A DNA stretch of 49,044 bases from Streptomyces atriruber (GTDB lineage: Bacteria; Actinomycetota; Actinomycetes; Streptomycetales; Streptomycetaceae): NCBI RefSeq assembly GCF_001418325.1, contig NZ_LIPN01000234.1:1-49044 (forward strand), in the 5' to 3' direction. The notes below the pieces were generated by a model, which made no database searches, was not told where the DNA came from, and worked only from the letters and a program-made list of their open reading frames with translations. Below are positions 32,847-40,827 of the stretch, one piece after another (position 1 is the first letter of the stretch; each line of letters opens with the position of its first letter). Position numbers and translations under genes: made by a program.

Positions 32847-34118
32847 TCAGCCGATGCCCGCCACATGACGGTCCCGTGCGGCGCCCAGTCCGGCCACGAC
32901 CTGCGGGACCAGCAGCACGAGCAGCAGGACGAGCGGCACGGTCCAGCTGTGCGAGGCGTCGTGGACGGCGCCGAGGAGGGTGGGGCCGGTGGCCGCGAGG
33001 ATGTAGCCGAAGCACTGGGACATGCTGGAGAGCTGCGCCACGTGCCGGGCGTCGGGGGCCCGCTGCACGATGAACAGCAGCGCCAGGCTGATGGCCGCGC
33101 CCTGGCCGAGGCCGAGCAGCGTCATCCACAGGTAGGCCCCGCCGACCGGCGCGGCGAGCAGCCCCGCGAAGCCGAGCGCGCAGAGCACGGCGCCGAGCGC
33201 GGCCAGGGTGCCCGAGCGCAGCCTGCGGCCGACGATCACCGGGGCGAGGAAGGAACCCGCGATGCCGAGCAGCGAGGAGAAGGAGAGCATCCAGCCCGCG
33301 TCGCCCGGGGCCATTCCGGCGTCCTGGAACACGGTCGGCAGCCAGGCGGCGGCCGCGTAGTAGTTGAGGGACTGCAGGCCCATGTACGCGGTGACCTGCC
33401 AGGCGAGCGGGGAGCGCCACAGGCCGCGTACGGGGTGGGCGGCCTGATGTGCCGCCGCGGCGCCGACCCGTGTGCGCGACCGGACCTGCGGCAGCCAGAC
33501 GAGCAGCGCGACGACCGCGAGCGCACCCCAGCAGGCCAGGGTGGTGCGCCAGTTCATGCCGCTGGCCTGCTGCACGGGCAGCGTGACACCGGCGGCGAGC
33601 GCCGCCCCGCCGAACAGCGACATCGAGTACAGGCCCGTCATCAGACCGGCCTTCGCCGGGAAGTCGCGCTTGATCAGGCCGGGCAGCAGGACGTTGGCGA
33701 CGGCTATGCCCGCGCCGATGACGACGGTGCCCGCGAAGAGCGCGACGACCGAGTCGAGCAGGCGCAGGGCCGTGCCCGCGCAGATCAGCAGCATGGTGCC
33801 GAACAGGGACCGCTCCATGCCGAGGCGGCGGCCGAGCCGCGGCGCGACGGGCGCGAGCAGGCCGAAGCAGAGCAGCGGGAGCGCGGTGAGCAGGCTGGTC
33901 GCGGCGGCCGACATGCCACTGTCGTCGCGGATGGTGTCCGCGAGCGGGGAGACGGCGACGAGGGCGGGGCGCAGGTTGAGGGCGAGCAGTACGACGCCGA
34001 TGGCGAGGTGGAGCACGTGGCGGCCGGCCGTCGGGGGCGAGGCGGGGTCCGGGCCCGGCGGAGCCCCGGTGGTGCTGTCGTGTGCGGCCTCGGCGGTCGC
34101 CGGTGCTGCCTCACTCAT
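32847..34118 (-). CDS. CynX/NimT-family MFS transporter
   Basis: 423 aa with about 12 hydrophobic helices. The LRPALVAVSPLADTI segment in the first helices and the RRLGMERSLFGTMLL loop are typical of the CynX/NimT (cyanate and 2-nitroimidazole transporter) branch. The true substrate cannot be read from sequence. ATG overlaps the 3' end of the FadR/GntR gene by 8 nt and has AGGAG upstream, so the two form one operon that the regulator probably controls. Confidence 0.85.
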   Translation of the reverse strand: MSEAAPATAEAAHDSTTGAPPGPDPASPPTAGRHVLHLAIGVVLLALNLRPALVAVSPLADTIRDDSGMSAAATSLLTALPLLCFGLLAPVAPRLGRRLGMERSLFGTMLLICAGTALRLLDSVVALFAGTVVIGAGIAVANVLLPGLIKRDFPAKAGLMTGLYSMSLFGGAALAAGVTLPVQQASGMNWRTTLACWGALAVVALLVWLPQVRSRTRVGAAAAHQAAHPVRGLWRSPLAWQVTAYMGLQSLNYYAAAAWLPTVFQDAGMAPGDAGWMLSFSSLLGIAGSFLAPVIVGRRLRSGTLAALGAVLCALGFAGLLAAPVGGAYLWMTLLGLGQGAAISLALLFIVQRAPDARHVAQLSSMSQCFGYILAATGPTLLGAVHDASHSWTVPLVLLLVLLVPQVVAGLGAARDRHVAGIG

Positions 34119-34857
34119 GTGCTGCTCCTGATTCGTTCCTGTCGTGGCCGCTGTCGGGGCCGGTGTGTGGCTGCTCGCGCAGTGCGGCCATGCCCTCGTT
34201 GAGGTGGGCGAGGACCGCGGCCTCCGCGGCGTCGGCGTCCCGCGCCTCGATGGCGTCGACGATCGCCTCGTGGCCTTCGAGCTGGTGGCGCACGGAGTCC
34301 GGGACGGGTGCGCCGATGACGGACTGGACCGTGGAGCGCAGGGCGTCGCTGAGGTGTCCGTACAGCTCGGCGAGGACGCTGTTGTGCGCCGCTTCGGCGA
34401 CCGTGCGGTGGAAGGCCATGTCCGCGTCGACGAACGCGGCCGTGTTCCCGCTCTGCCACGCCAGGCTGCGCTCGACGAGCGCGGCCCGGAGGGTCACGAG
34501 GTCCTCGTCGGTACGACGCTCCGCGGCGTGGCGGGCGGCGTCCCGCTCCAGGGAGGCACGGACTTCGTACGCCTCCAGGACGCCCGCACGGCGCAGCCTG
34601 CGCTGCACGGCCGCGCCGAAGTCGCTGTCCGCGCGCACATAGGTGCCGTCGCCCTGGCGGGGCTCCAGCATGCCGGTGTGCACGAGTGCGCGCACGGCTT
34701 CCCGCACCGTGTTGCGGCCCACGGCGAGCTGCTCGACGAGGAGCGGCTCGGCCGGGATCTTCTCGCCGACCTTCCATTCGCCGTCGCCGATGAGGCTCTC
34801 CATCTGGGCGATGACGAGGTCGACGAGGTTGGTCCGGGCGGCGCTGCGCAGCGGCAT
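34111..34857 (-). CDS. FadR/GntR transcriptional regulator (FCD domain)
   Basis: 248 aa from ATG 34857 (MPLRSAARTNLVDLVI), with AGAAGG about 10 nt upstream. An ATG at 34893 or further upstream is possible, but those codons lie inside the operator repeats. N-terminal winged helix (EKIPAEPLLVEQLAVGRNTV); C-terminal FCD domain with metal-site-like D/H residues (DADMAFHRTVAEAAHNSVLA). The two palindromes just upstream are its likely binding sites. It is co-transcribed with the CynX-like MFS gene, so it probably senses that transporter's substrate. Confidence 0.88.
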   Translation of the reverse strand: MPLRSAARTNLVDLVIAQMESLIGDGEWKVGEKIPAEPLLVEQLAVGRNTVREAVRALVHTGMLEPRQGDGTYVRADSDFGAAVQRRLRRAGVLEAYEVRASLERDAARHAAERRTDEDLVTLRAALVERSLAWQSGNTAAFVDADMAFHRTVAEAAHNSVLAELYGHLSDALRSTVQSVIGAPVPDSVRHQLEGHEAIVDAIEARDADAAEAAVLAHLNEGMAALREQPHTGPDSGHDRNESGAAHE

Positions 34858-34889
34858 CGGTCGGCACCTTCTCTGCTGGACACGGGTGG

Positions 34890-34908
34890 ACATGGGAACA
34901 TCCCATGT
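34890..34908. promoter_or_regulatory. Operator 1 of the FadR/GntR-MFS operon
   Basis: ACATGGGA-ACA-TCCCATGT is a perfect 8-bp inverted repeat ~33 bp upstream of the regulator ATG. It shares a 17-bp identical core (GGAACATCCCATGTTTC) with operator 2. Confidence 0.75.
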
Positions 34909-34921
34909 TTCACGTTCACAG

Positions 34922-34940
34922 ACATCGGAACATCCCATGT
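34922..34940. promoter_or_regulatory. Operator 2 of the FadR/GntR-MFS operon
   Basis: ACATCGGA-ACA-TCCCATGT is the same element with one mismatch, 32 bp (about three helical turns) from operator 1. The spacing places both on the same DNA face, which favours cooperative binding by two dimers. Confidence 0.7.
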
Positions 34941-35015
34941 TTCCGGCTGTCAAACCCGCCCGCAGGGCGTGAAGGCGCGCCGAGCCGGTCCGCCCTGAAG
35001 GTTTTACCCGCCGAG

Positions 35016-35045
35016 TTTGGTCTAGACCTTGACAGGTTCAGACCA
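35016..35045 (+). promoter_or_regulatory. Chitinase promoter with DasR (dre)-type direct repeats
   Basis: TGGTCTAGACCT (35018-35029) and the degenerate copy AGGTTCAGACCA (35034-35045) flank and overlap a TTGACA -35 element (35029-35034). This is the classic Streptomyces chitinase promoter arrangement. The GGTCTAGACC core matches the DasR-responsive element, so repression by DasR relieved by glucosamine-6-phosphate is expected. Confidence 0.8.
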
Positions 35046-35118
35046 TTTTCGCTTGAGTCGCGACACCCACACCGGCGGCGCGGCCCCCGCAAACCCCGCC
35101 GCCACAAGGAGAGTTGGC

Positions 35119-36009
35119 ATGATCAGACGCCTCACCAGCTTCGCCGCCGCACTCGCCGCCCTCGGCGCGATGATCGTCCTGGGACCGGCCGCGACCTCCG
35201 CGTCCGCCGCCGAGTGCGCCGCACCGTGGAACTCCTCGTCCGTCTACACGGGCGGCAAGTCCGCCTCGTACAACGGGCACAACTGGACCGCCAAGTGGTG
35301 GACCCAGAACGAGACCCCGGGCCGTTCCGACGTCTGGACCGACCAGGGCACGTGCGGCGGCGGCACGGACCCGGGCAACCCCGACCCGTCGGGCTTCGTC
35401 GTCAGCGAGTCCCAGTTCAACCAGATGTTCCCGAACCGGAATTCGTTCTACACGTACAAGGGCCTGACCGACGCCCTCAAGTCCTACCCGGCCTTCGCGA
35501 ACACCGGCAGCGACACCGTGAAGCGCCAGGAGGCCGCGGCGTTCCTCGCGAACGTCAGCCACGAGACCGGTGGCCTGGTGTACGTCGTCGAGCAGAACCA
35601 GAGCAACTACCCGCACTACTGCGACAAGACCCAGCCCTACGGCTGTCCCGCGGGGCAGGCCGCCTACTACGGCCGCGGTCCGATCCAGCTCAGCTGGAAC
35701 TTCAACTACAAGGCCGCGGGCGACGCGCTCGGCATCGACCTGCTCAACAACCCCTACCTGGTCGAGCAGAACCCGGCCATCGCCTGGCAGACGGGCCTTT
35801 GGTACTGGAACACCCAGAACGGCCCCGGCACCATGACCCCGCACAACGCCATGGTCAACGGCGCCGGGTTCGGCGAGACCATCCGCGCCATCAACGGCAC
35901 CCTGGAATGCAACGGCGGCAACCCCGGCCAGGTCCAGAGCCGCATCGACCGCTACAAGGCCTTCACCCAGATCCTGGGCACCACACCGGGCGCCAACCTC
36001 AGCTGCTGA
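35119..36009 (+). CDS. Secreted GH19 chitinase with N-terminal chitin-binding domain
   Basis: 296 aa from ATG 35119 (AAGGAGAG upstream). Signal peptide ~1-31 (cleavage after ASAA). CBM5/12 chitin-binding domain ~32-75 with exposed aromatics (APWNSSSVYTGGKSASYNGH, WTAKWWTQ). A short Gly/Pro linker (GGGTDPGNPDPSG) leads to the GH19 domain with catalytic Glu149 (SHETGG) and the second glutamate in VYVVEQNQ, plus YYGRGPIQLSWNFNY. GH19 enzymes cleave chitin with inversion. The domain plan matches the ChiF/ChiG group of Streptomyces. Confidence 0.93.
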   Translation: MIRRLTSFAAALAALGAMIVLGPAATSASAAECAAPWNSSSVYTGGKSASYNGHNWTAKWWTQNETPGRSDVWTDQGTCGGGTDPGNPDPSGFVVSESQFNQMFPNRNSFYTYKGLTDALKSYPAFANTGSDTVKRQEAAAFLANVSHETGGLVYVVEQNQSNYPHYCDKTQPYGCPAGQAAYYGRGPIQLSWNFNYKAAGDALGIDLLNNPYLVEQNPAIAWQTGLWYWNTQNGPGTMTPHNAMVNGAGFGETIRAINGTLECNGGNPGQVQSRIDRYKAFTQILGTTPGANLSC

Positions 36010-36071
36010 CGCCCCGGCCGCACCGCTTCCCGGCGCGGCACCCACCCCTCCGACGCGCCGCGAACGCCCTC

Positions 36072-36107
36072 GCCGGGCGGGCCCTCAACCCCTCGGGCCC
36101 GCCCGGC
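36072..36107. terminator. Bidirectional terminator between chitinase and DDN-like gene
   Basis: GCCGGGCGGGCCC (36072-36084) and GGGCCCGCCCGGC (36095-36107) form a perfect 13-bp stem with a 10-nt loop, between the converging stops at 36009 and 36121. Confidence 0.75.
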
Positions 36108-36120
36108 ACTTCGCCGCCCG

Positions 36121-36558
36121 TCAGACCAGCGGCTCCAGCCGGAACACCGGATGCCGCGCCACCTCGGCGGCGAACTCCTCGTCCGTCGAATCGCCCGTCA
36201 CGTCGAAGTAGGGCCGGGTGACGGGCACTTCCCGCCAGTACTGGCGCAGCACCGGCACGCTCTCGGCCGGTCCGAGCTCGACCACGCGCACGGTCTCCGA
36301 CCCGCCGCCCCGGCCAAGACCGATCTCCCCCGCCGCGCGCGCGTTGCGTACCCACTCGCTGACCCCGTAGGCGGCGACGACCCACCGCTCACCACCGGCC
36401 GACATCACGTCGACCGGCGTGGAGTACACCCGCCCGGACTTCCTGCCGCGCACGGACAGGTTGTACCGGTACGCCTTGCCGATCCCGCGCCGGGTCATCG
36501 CGTGGAACACCCGGTTGATCATGCGCGTGCCGGCATTCATGCGGTACGCCTTGGCCAT
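36121..36558 (-). CDS. DDN-family F420-dependent nitroreductase-like protein
   Basis: 145 aa. GAGGAGG precedes ATG 36558. The body YNLSVRGRKSGRVYSTPVDV, WVVAAYGVSEWVRNARAAGE and REVPVTRPYFDV matches the deazaflavin (F420)-dependent nitroreductase family, which reduces quinones or nitro compounds with F420H2 in actinobacteria. The physiological substrate is unknown. It is transcribed in the same direction as, and 59 bp after, the TetR regulator gene. Confidence 0.88.
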   Translation of the reverse strand: MAKAYRMNAGTRMINRVFHAMTRRGIGKAYRYNLSVRGRKSGRVYSTPVDVMSAGGERWVVAAYGVSEWVRNARAAGEIGLGRGGGSETVRVVELGPAESVPVLRQYWREVPVTRPYFDVTGDSTDEEFAAEVARHPVFRLEPLV

Positions 36559-36617
36559 CGCCCCTCCTCGTGTCGAACGGTCGGAGCCTACGGCGTGCCG
36601 GGCGGCGCCCTCCCCCC

Positions 36618-37178
36618 CTACGACGCGGCGAGCAACTGCGCGGCGGCGCCCCGGGCCTGGCGCGCCGGTTCGGGCGAGCCGGAGATCGCGGCGGCCGTCA
36701 TGGCCCCTTCCGCGAGCAGGACCAACGGGCCGACGGCCGACGCGGCGCCGCCCGCGGCCCGCACGAGGCCGGCGACGTAGTCGCGGAAGGCGTCCTTGTG
36801 CGCCCGGACGGTGTCGGCGACGGCGGCGTCCACCGCACCGAGTTCACCGAAGGAGTTGACGAAGGCGCAGCCCCTGAAGTCCGGCTCGGAGAACCACGCG
36901 TACAGCCAGTCGTAGACCGCGAGGACGCGCTCCCCGGCGTCCTCCGTCCCGTGCACCTCGTCCACGTACGCGGCGAGCCGTCCGCGCCAGCGCCGGTCGC
37001 GGCGCTCCAGGCAGGCGAGGACCAGCTCCGACTTCGACGGGAACACCCGGTAGAGCCGCTTGAGCGAGACACCGGAAGCGGTGCGCACCTGATCCATGCC
37101 GACTGCCTGGATACCGCGTTCGTAGAAGAGGGCTTCGGCGGCGTCGAGGAGTCTCGTCCGGGCTTCCGCTTGCTCCAT
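36618..37178 (-). CDS. TetR-family repressor
   Basis: 186 aa from ATG 37178 (GGGGAG upstream; the frame extends further but through the operator). The HTH is typical (LLDAAEALFYERGIQAVGMD, VSLKRLYRVFPSKSELV). The C-terminal ligand domain is variable (YDWLYAWFSEPDFRGCAFVN). It is divergent from the DUF1348 gene, and three palindromic GAGAACGNNCGTTCTC sites lie in the 170-bp gap. It most likely represses itself and the DUF1348-oxidoreductase genes. The inducer is unknown. Confidence 0.9.
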   Translation of the reverse strand: MEQAEARTRLLDAAEALFYERGIQAVGMDQVRTASGVSLKRLYRVFPSKSELVLACLERRDRRWRGRLAAYVDEVHGTEDAGERVLAVYDWLYAWFSEPDFRGCAFVNSFGELGAVDAAVADTVRAHKDAFRDYVAGLVRAAGGAASAVGPLVLLAEGAMTAAAISGSPEPARQARGAAAQLLAAS

Positions 37179-37196
37179 GGAGGCTCCCCGCCAATT

Positions 37197-37212
37197 GAGA
37201 ACGTACGTTCTC
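37197..37212. promoter_or_regulatory. TetR operator 1
   Basis: GAGAACGTACGTTCTC is a perfect 16-bp palindrome 18 bp upstream of the tetR start codon. Confidence 0.85.
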
Positions 37213-37262
37213 ACACCGTACACCGCACGTCAGGACTCTTGCACCGGCCACCACCGTTGCGC

Positions 37263-37278
37263 GAGAACGTTCGTTCTC
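37263..37278. promoter_or_regulatory. TetR operator 2
   Basis: GAGAACGTTCGTTCTC is the same element with a single central asymmetry, in the middle of the divergent promoter region. Confidence 0.82.
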
Positions 37279-37299
37279 CTAAGGTGGCGACGCCCGGAG

Positions 37300-37315
37300 G
37301 AGAACGATCGTTCTC
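37300..37315. promoter_or_regulatory. TetR operator 3
   Basis: GAGAACGATCGTTCTC is a perfect palindrome 33 bp before the DUF1348 start codon, placed to block its promoter or early transcription. Confidence 0.85.
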
Positions 37316-37348
37316 TCCGTGCCCGACCGTACCGACAGGGAGCGAACC

Positions 37349-37825
37349 ATGACCACGACCACCATCCGGCCCCCCGTCCCGCCCTTCACCCGGGAGAGCG
37401 CGACCGAGAAGGTCCGCCTCGCCGAGGACGGCTGGAACAGCCGCGATCCGCGGAAGGTGGCGCTCGCCTACAGCGAGGACTCCCGCTGGCGCAATCGCGC
37501 GGAGTTCGTCACCGGGCGCGAGGCCGTCGTCGGCTTCCTGTCGCGCAAGTGGGACCGCGAGCTCGACTACCGGCTCATCAAGGAGCTGTGGGCGCACGAC
37601 GGCCACCGCATCGCGGTGCGCTTCGCCTATGAGTGGCACGACGACTCCGGGCACTGGTACCGCTCGTACGGCAACGAGAACTGGGAGTTCGACGAGAACG
37701 GCCTGATGCACACCCGTCACGCCTGCATCAACGACGTGCCCATCCGCGAGAGCGACCGCCTGTACCACTGGCCGCTCGGCCGCCGCCCCGACGACCACCC
37801 CGGCCTCACCGAACTCGGCCTCTGA
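37349..37825 (+). CDS. DUF1348 / NTF2-like (SnoaL-fold) small protein
   Basis: 158 aa from ATG 37349 (AGGGAG upstream). The sequence KVRLAEDGWNSRDPRKVALA, DSRWRNRAEFVTGREAVVGF and RYFAYEWHDD-like strands are characteristic of the DUF1348 group of the NTF2 superfamily. Its activity is not established. It is under the divergent TetR operators and is followed 82 bp later by the MDR oxidoreductase, which may be co-expressed. Confidence 0.88.
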   Translation: MTTTTIRPPVPPFTRESATEKVRLAEDGWNSRDPRKVALAYSEDSRWRNRAEFVTGREAVVGFLSRKWDRELDYRLIKELWAHDGHRIAVRFAYEWHDDSGHWYRSYGNENWEFDENGLMHTRHACINDVPIRESDRLYHWPLGRRPDDHPGLTELGL

Positions 37826-37907
37826 GAACCCGGTCGCGACCGTAGGCAGCGGCGCGAGTCGGCGGGATGCTGGGCGGGCGCTCACCTCGACCGGGGGGAA
37901 ATCCGCT

Positions 37908-38888
37908 GTGAAGGCCATCGCGCAGGACGTCTACGGCACCGCGGAAACACTGCACGTACGGGACATCGGCCTCCCCTCTCCCGCCGAGGGCGAGGTGGTG
38001 GTGCGCGTGCACGCCGCCGGCGTGGGCCCGGACGTGTGGCATCTGATGAGCGGCCTGCCCCTGATGGTCCGCCCGGTCTTCGGACTGCGCAGGCCCAGGA
38101 ATCCCGTGCGGGGCTGGGACGGCGCCGGACGCGTCGAGGCGGTCGGCGCGAAGGTGACGGACTTCGCGCCCGGCGACCCGGTCTACGGGCGGCTCGACGG
38201 CTCGTTCGCCGAGTACGCGCGCGCCAAGGCCGACTGGATCGCGCCGAAGCCCGCGAACGTGACCTTCGCGCAGGCCGCTGCCGTCCCGGTGTCCGCCGTC
38301 ACCGCCCTGCAGGCGCTGCACGCCAAAGCGGGTCTGCGGGCGGGCCAGAAGGTTCTCGTCATCGGCGCCTCGGGCGGCGTGGGCAGCTTCGCCGTCCAGC
38401 TCGCCGTCGCCCACGGCGCCGAGGTCGTCGGGGTCTGCGGGACCGGTGCCGTCGAGTTCGTGCGCTCCCTGGGCGCCACCGAGGTACTCGACCACACCCG
38501 CCAGGAGATCACCGACGGCCCCCACCGGTACGACGTCGTCCTCGACGCCGCCGGCAATCGCCCCCTGCCCCTGCTGCGCCGCACCCTCACGCCGAGCGGC
38601 ACCCTCGTGCACATCGGAGGGGAGGGCGGCAGCCGTTGGCTCGGTGACACCGGCATCCAGCTGCGGATGGCCCTGCTGACCCGCTTCACCCGGCACGACC
38701 TCCTCGGCCTGCTCGCCGTCGTACGCCGGGCGGACCTGCTGACCCTCACGTCCCTGATCGAGAGCGGCGACATCACTCCGGTCGTCGACAGCACGTACCC
38801 CCTGGACCGGGCTCCGGCCGCCGTCCGCCATCTGGAGAAGGGCCACCCCCGGGGCAAGGTCGTCCTGACGGTGACGCCCGAGGCCTGA
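37908..38888 (+). CDS. MDR-superfamily NAD(P)-dependent oxidoreductase (quinone reductase-like)
   Basis: 326 aa from GTG 37908, with GGGGGGAA 7 nt upstream. The GroES-like domain (VVVRVHAAGVGPDVWHLMSG, GWDGAGRVEAVGAKVTDF) and the NADPH-binding VLVIGASGGVGSFAVQLAVA motif define a zinc-free medium-chain reductase of the quinone oxidoreductase/NADP-dependent alkenal reductase type. The usual zinc ligands are absent. It lies in the same direction as DUF1348 and may be in the TetR-controlled unit. Confidence 0.88.
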   Translation: MKAIAQDVYGTAETLHVRDIGLPSPAEGEVVVRVHAAGVGPDVWHLMSGLPLMVRPVFGLRRPRNPVRGWDGAGRVEAVGAKVTDFAPGDPVYGRLDGSFAEYARAKADWIAPKPANVTFAQAAAVPVSAVTALQALHAKAGLRAGQKVLVIGASGGVGSFAVQLAVAHGAEVVGVCGTGAVEFVRSLGATEVLDHTRQEITDGPHRYDVVLDAAGNRPLPLLRRTLTPSGTLVHIGGEGGSRWLGDTGIQLRMALLTRFTRHDLLGLLAVVRRADLLTLTSLIESGDITPVVDSTYPLDRAPAAVRHLEKGHPRGKVVLTVTPEA

Positions 38889-39007
38889 GAGCCTCCGGCT
38901 CCGCTGCGTGTTTCCCCCCGGCGCCCTGGGCACCCGGTCCGCGACAGCGGCTCGGTCCCGCGCACGGCCGCGCGGCCGAACCGCCCGCCCTCGGCAAGGA
39001 GGTCCAC

Positions 39008-39136
39008 ATGGCCACCGCACACGAAACACCGGGCGGCCGACTCCCGCATGCCCCCGCACCCATGTCGGCCTACGGTGGAAATCCCGGGGCCGCATCGCGT
39101 GCGGCCGCACAGCCGCACGCCTCACTGGAGGCCTGA
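39008..39136 (+). CDS. Possible 42-residue small protein upstream of DUF6479
   Basis: ATG 39008 is preceded by a perfect AAGGAGGT at 38996-39003. The 42-residue product (MATAHETPGGRLPHAPAPMS...) is polar and ends SLEA. Its TGA (39134-39136) is one base before the ATG of the DUF6479 gene, so termination-reinitiation coupling is plausible. No family was recognised. The very strong ribosome binding site is the main argument. Confidence 0.45.
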   Translation: MATAHETPGGRLPHAPAPMSAYGGNPGAASRAAAQPHASLEA

Positions 39137-39137
39137 C

Positions 39138-39353
39138 ATGACCCTCGCCGCGAGCGGAGCCACATCACTGCTGCTGATCGTCGGCGTGGTGATCGTTGCC
39201 GTCCTTCTGTTCCTCTTCTGGTTCGGAAGGCGGCAGGTCGCCCGCCGTCCCGCCCCACCGCAGGAACCCCAGCCCCGCGCGGACTCCTGGGAGGAGCCCG
39301 ACGAACATCCGGACCATCACCACCATCACGGCCGTCCTCCCGAGTCCCGCTAG
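39138..39353 (+). CDS. DUF6479 small single-pass membrane protein
   Basis: 71 aa from ATG 39138 (GGAGG upstream). One N-terminal membrane helix (TSLLLIVGVVIVAVLLFLFW) is followed by a basic stretch (GRRQVARR) and an acidic, histidine-rich tail (DEHPDHHHHHGRPPE). This matches the DUF6479 proteins of Streptomyces. The run of histidines suggests metal contact but the role is unknown. It lies 37 bp before the aldehyde dehydrogenase gene on the same strand. Confidence 0.75.
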   Translation: MTLAASGATSLLLIVGVVIVAVLLFLFWFGRRQVARRPAPPQEPQPRADSWEEPDEHPDHHHHHGRPPESR

Positions 39354-39390
39354 ACCCCCCGCAGGCACCCCGAGCCCGAGGAGGAACCGC

Positions 39391-40782
39391 ATGCCCATCG
39401 CCACGATCGACCCGGCCACCGGCGAGACCCTGGAGACCTTCGAGGCTCTTCCGGGCGACGAGGTCCAGCGCCGTCTGGCGGCGGCCGAATCGGCGTACGC
39501 CCACCACCGCACCACCGGCTTCGCCGAGCGCGCACGCCTGCTCGACCGCGCCGCCGACCTGCTGGAAGAGGACACGGCGGACATCGCACGCACCATGACG
39601 ACCGAGATGGGCAAACCGGTGAAGGCCGCCAGGGCCGAGGCCGCGAAGTGCGTCAAGGCCATGCGCTGGTACGCGGAGCACGCCGAGGCCCTCCTCGCGG
39701 ACGAGCACCCGGCCGAGAAGGACGTGCGCGACTCGGGCGCCTCGCGGGCGATCGTCCGCTACCGTCCGCTCGGCGTCGTACTGGCCGTGATGCCGTGGAA
39801 CTTCCCGCTCTGGCAGGTCATCCGCTTCGCCGCCCCCGCTCTCATGGCGGGCAACGTCGGCCTGCTCAAGCACGCCTCGAACGTGCCGAGGACCGCCCTC
39901 TACCTCCAGGACCTGTTCACCCGCGCCGGTTATCCGGAGGGCTGCTTCCAGACGCTGCTGATCGGCTCGGGCGCCGTCGAGGACGTCCTGCGCGACCGTC
40001 GGGTGGCCGCTGCGACCCTCACCGGCAGCGAGCCCGCGGGGCGTTCGGTGGCGTCCGTCGCGGGCGACGAGATCAAGAAGACCGTCCTGGAACTGGGCGG
40101 CAGCGATCCGTTCCTCGTGCTGCCGAGCGCCGACGTCGAGCGCGCCGCCGCGACCGCGGTGACCGCCCGGGTGCAGAACAACGGTCAGTCCTGCATCGCC
40201 GCCAAGCGGTTCATCGTGCACGCGGACGTCTACGACGCCTTCCGCGAGCGGTTCGTCGCCGGGATGCGCGAACTGACCGTCGGCGACCCGATGAGCGAGG
40301 ACACCGATGTGGGTCCGCTCGCGACCGAGCAGGGCCGCGCGGACCTCGAGGAGCTCGTCGACGACGCGCTGGGCGGCGGCGCCACGGCGCTCTGCGGCGG
40401 ACAGCGCCCCAAGGAGCAGGAGCGGGGCTGGTACTACTCCCCCACCGTCCTCGCGGACGTCACCCCGCAGATGCGGATCCACCGCGAGGAGGCGTTCGGC
40501 CCGGTGGCCACGCTGTACCGCGTCGCCGATCTGGACGAGGCCGTGGAGCTGGCCAACGACACGCCGTTCGGGCTGAGTTCCAACGTGTGGACCCGCGACG
40601 ACGCTGACGTCGAGCGGTGCGTACGGGACCTCCAGGCGGGCGGTGTGTTCGTCAACGGAATGACCGCATCCCATCCCGGACTGCCCTTCGGCGGCGTCAA
40701 GCGCTCCGGTTACGGCAGGGAGCTGTCGGGCCACGGCATCCGCGAGTTCTGCAACGCGACGACGGTCTGGCACGGCGCGTAG
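39391..40782 (+). CDS. NADP-dependent succinic semialdehyde dehydrogenase-like aldehyde dehydrogenase (GabD2 type)
   Basis: 463 aa from ATG 39391 (GAGGAGGAA upstream). The general base Glu234 (VLELGGSDPF) and catalytic Cys268 (NNGQSCIAAKRF) are spaced as in the family. PWNFPLWQVIRFAAPALMAG and the C-terminal GLPFGGVKRSGYGRELS fit the short GabD2/SSADH branch found in actinobacteria. It oxidises aldehydes such as succinic semialdehyde to acids. A strong hairpin follows the stop codon. Confidence 0.9.
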   Translation: MPIATIDPATGETLETFEALPGDEVQRRLAAAESAYAHHRTTGFAERARLLDRAADLLEEDTADIARTMTTEMGKPVKAARAEAAKCVKAMRWYAEHAEALLADEHPAEKDVRDSGASRAIVRYRPLGVVLAVMPWNFPLWQVIRFAAPALMAGNVGLLKHASNVPRTALYLQDLFTRAGYPEGCFQTLLIGSGAVEDVLRDRRVAAATLTGSEPAGRSVASVAGDEIKKTVLELGGSDPFLVLPSADVERAAATAVTARVQNNGQSCIAAKRFIVHADVYDAFRERFVAGMRELTVGDPMSEDTDVGPLATEQGRADLEELVDDALGGGATALCGGQRPKEQERGWYYSPTVLADVTPQMRIHREEAFGPVATLYRVADLDEAVELANDTPFGLSSNVWTRDDADVERCVRDLQAGGVFVNGMTASHPGLPFGGVKRSGYGRELSGHGIREFCNATTVWHGA

Positions 40783-40798
40783 CGGGGCGATGACGGTC

Positions 40799-40824
40799 GC
40801 CCGGGCCCCCGTGGGGGCCCGGGC
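40799..40824. terminator. Bidirectional terminator, 12-bp stem
   Basis: GCCCGGGCCCCC-GT-GGGGGCCCGGGC is a perfect inverted repeat in the 45-bp gap between the converging stops of the aldehyde dehydrogenase and DUF5133 genes. Confidence 0.85.
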
Positions 40825-40827
40825 CGC

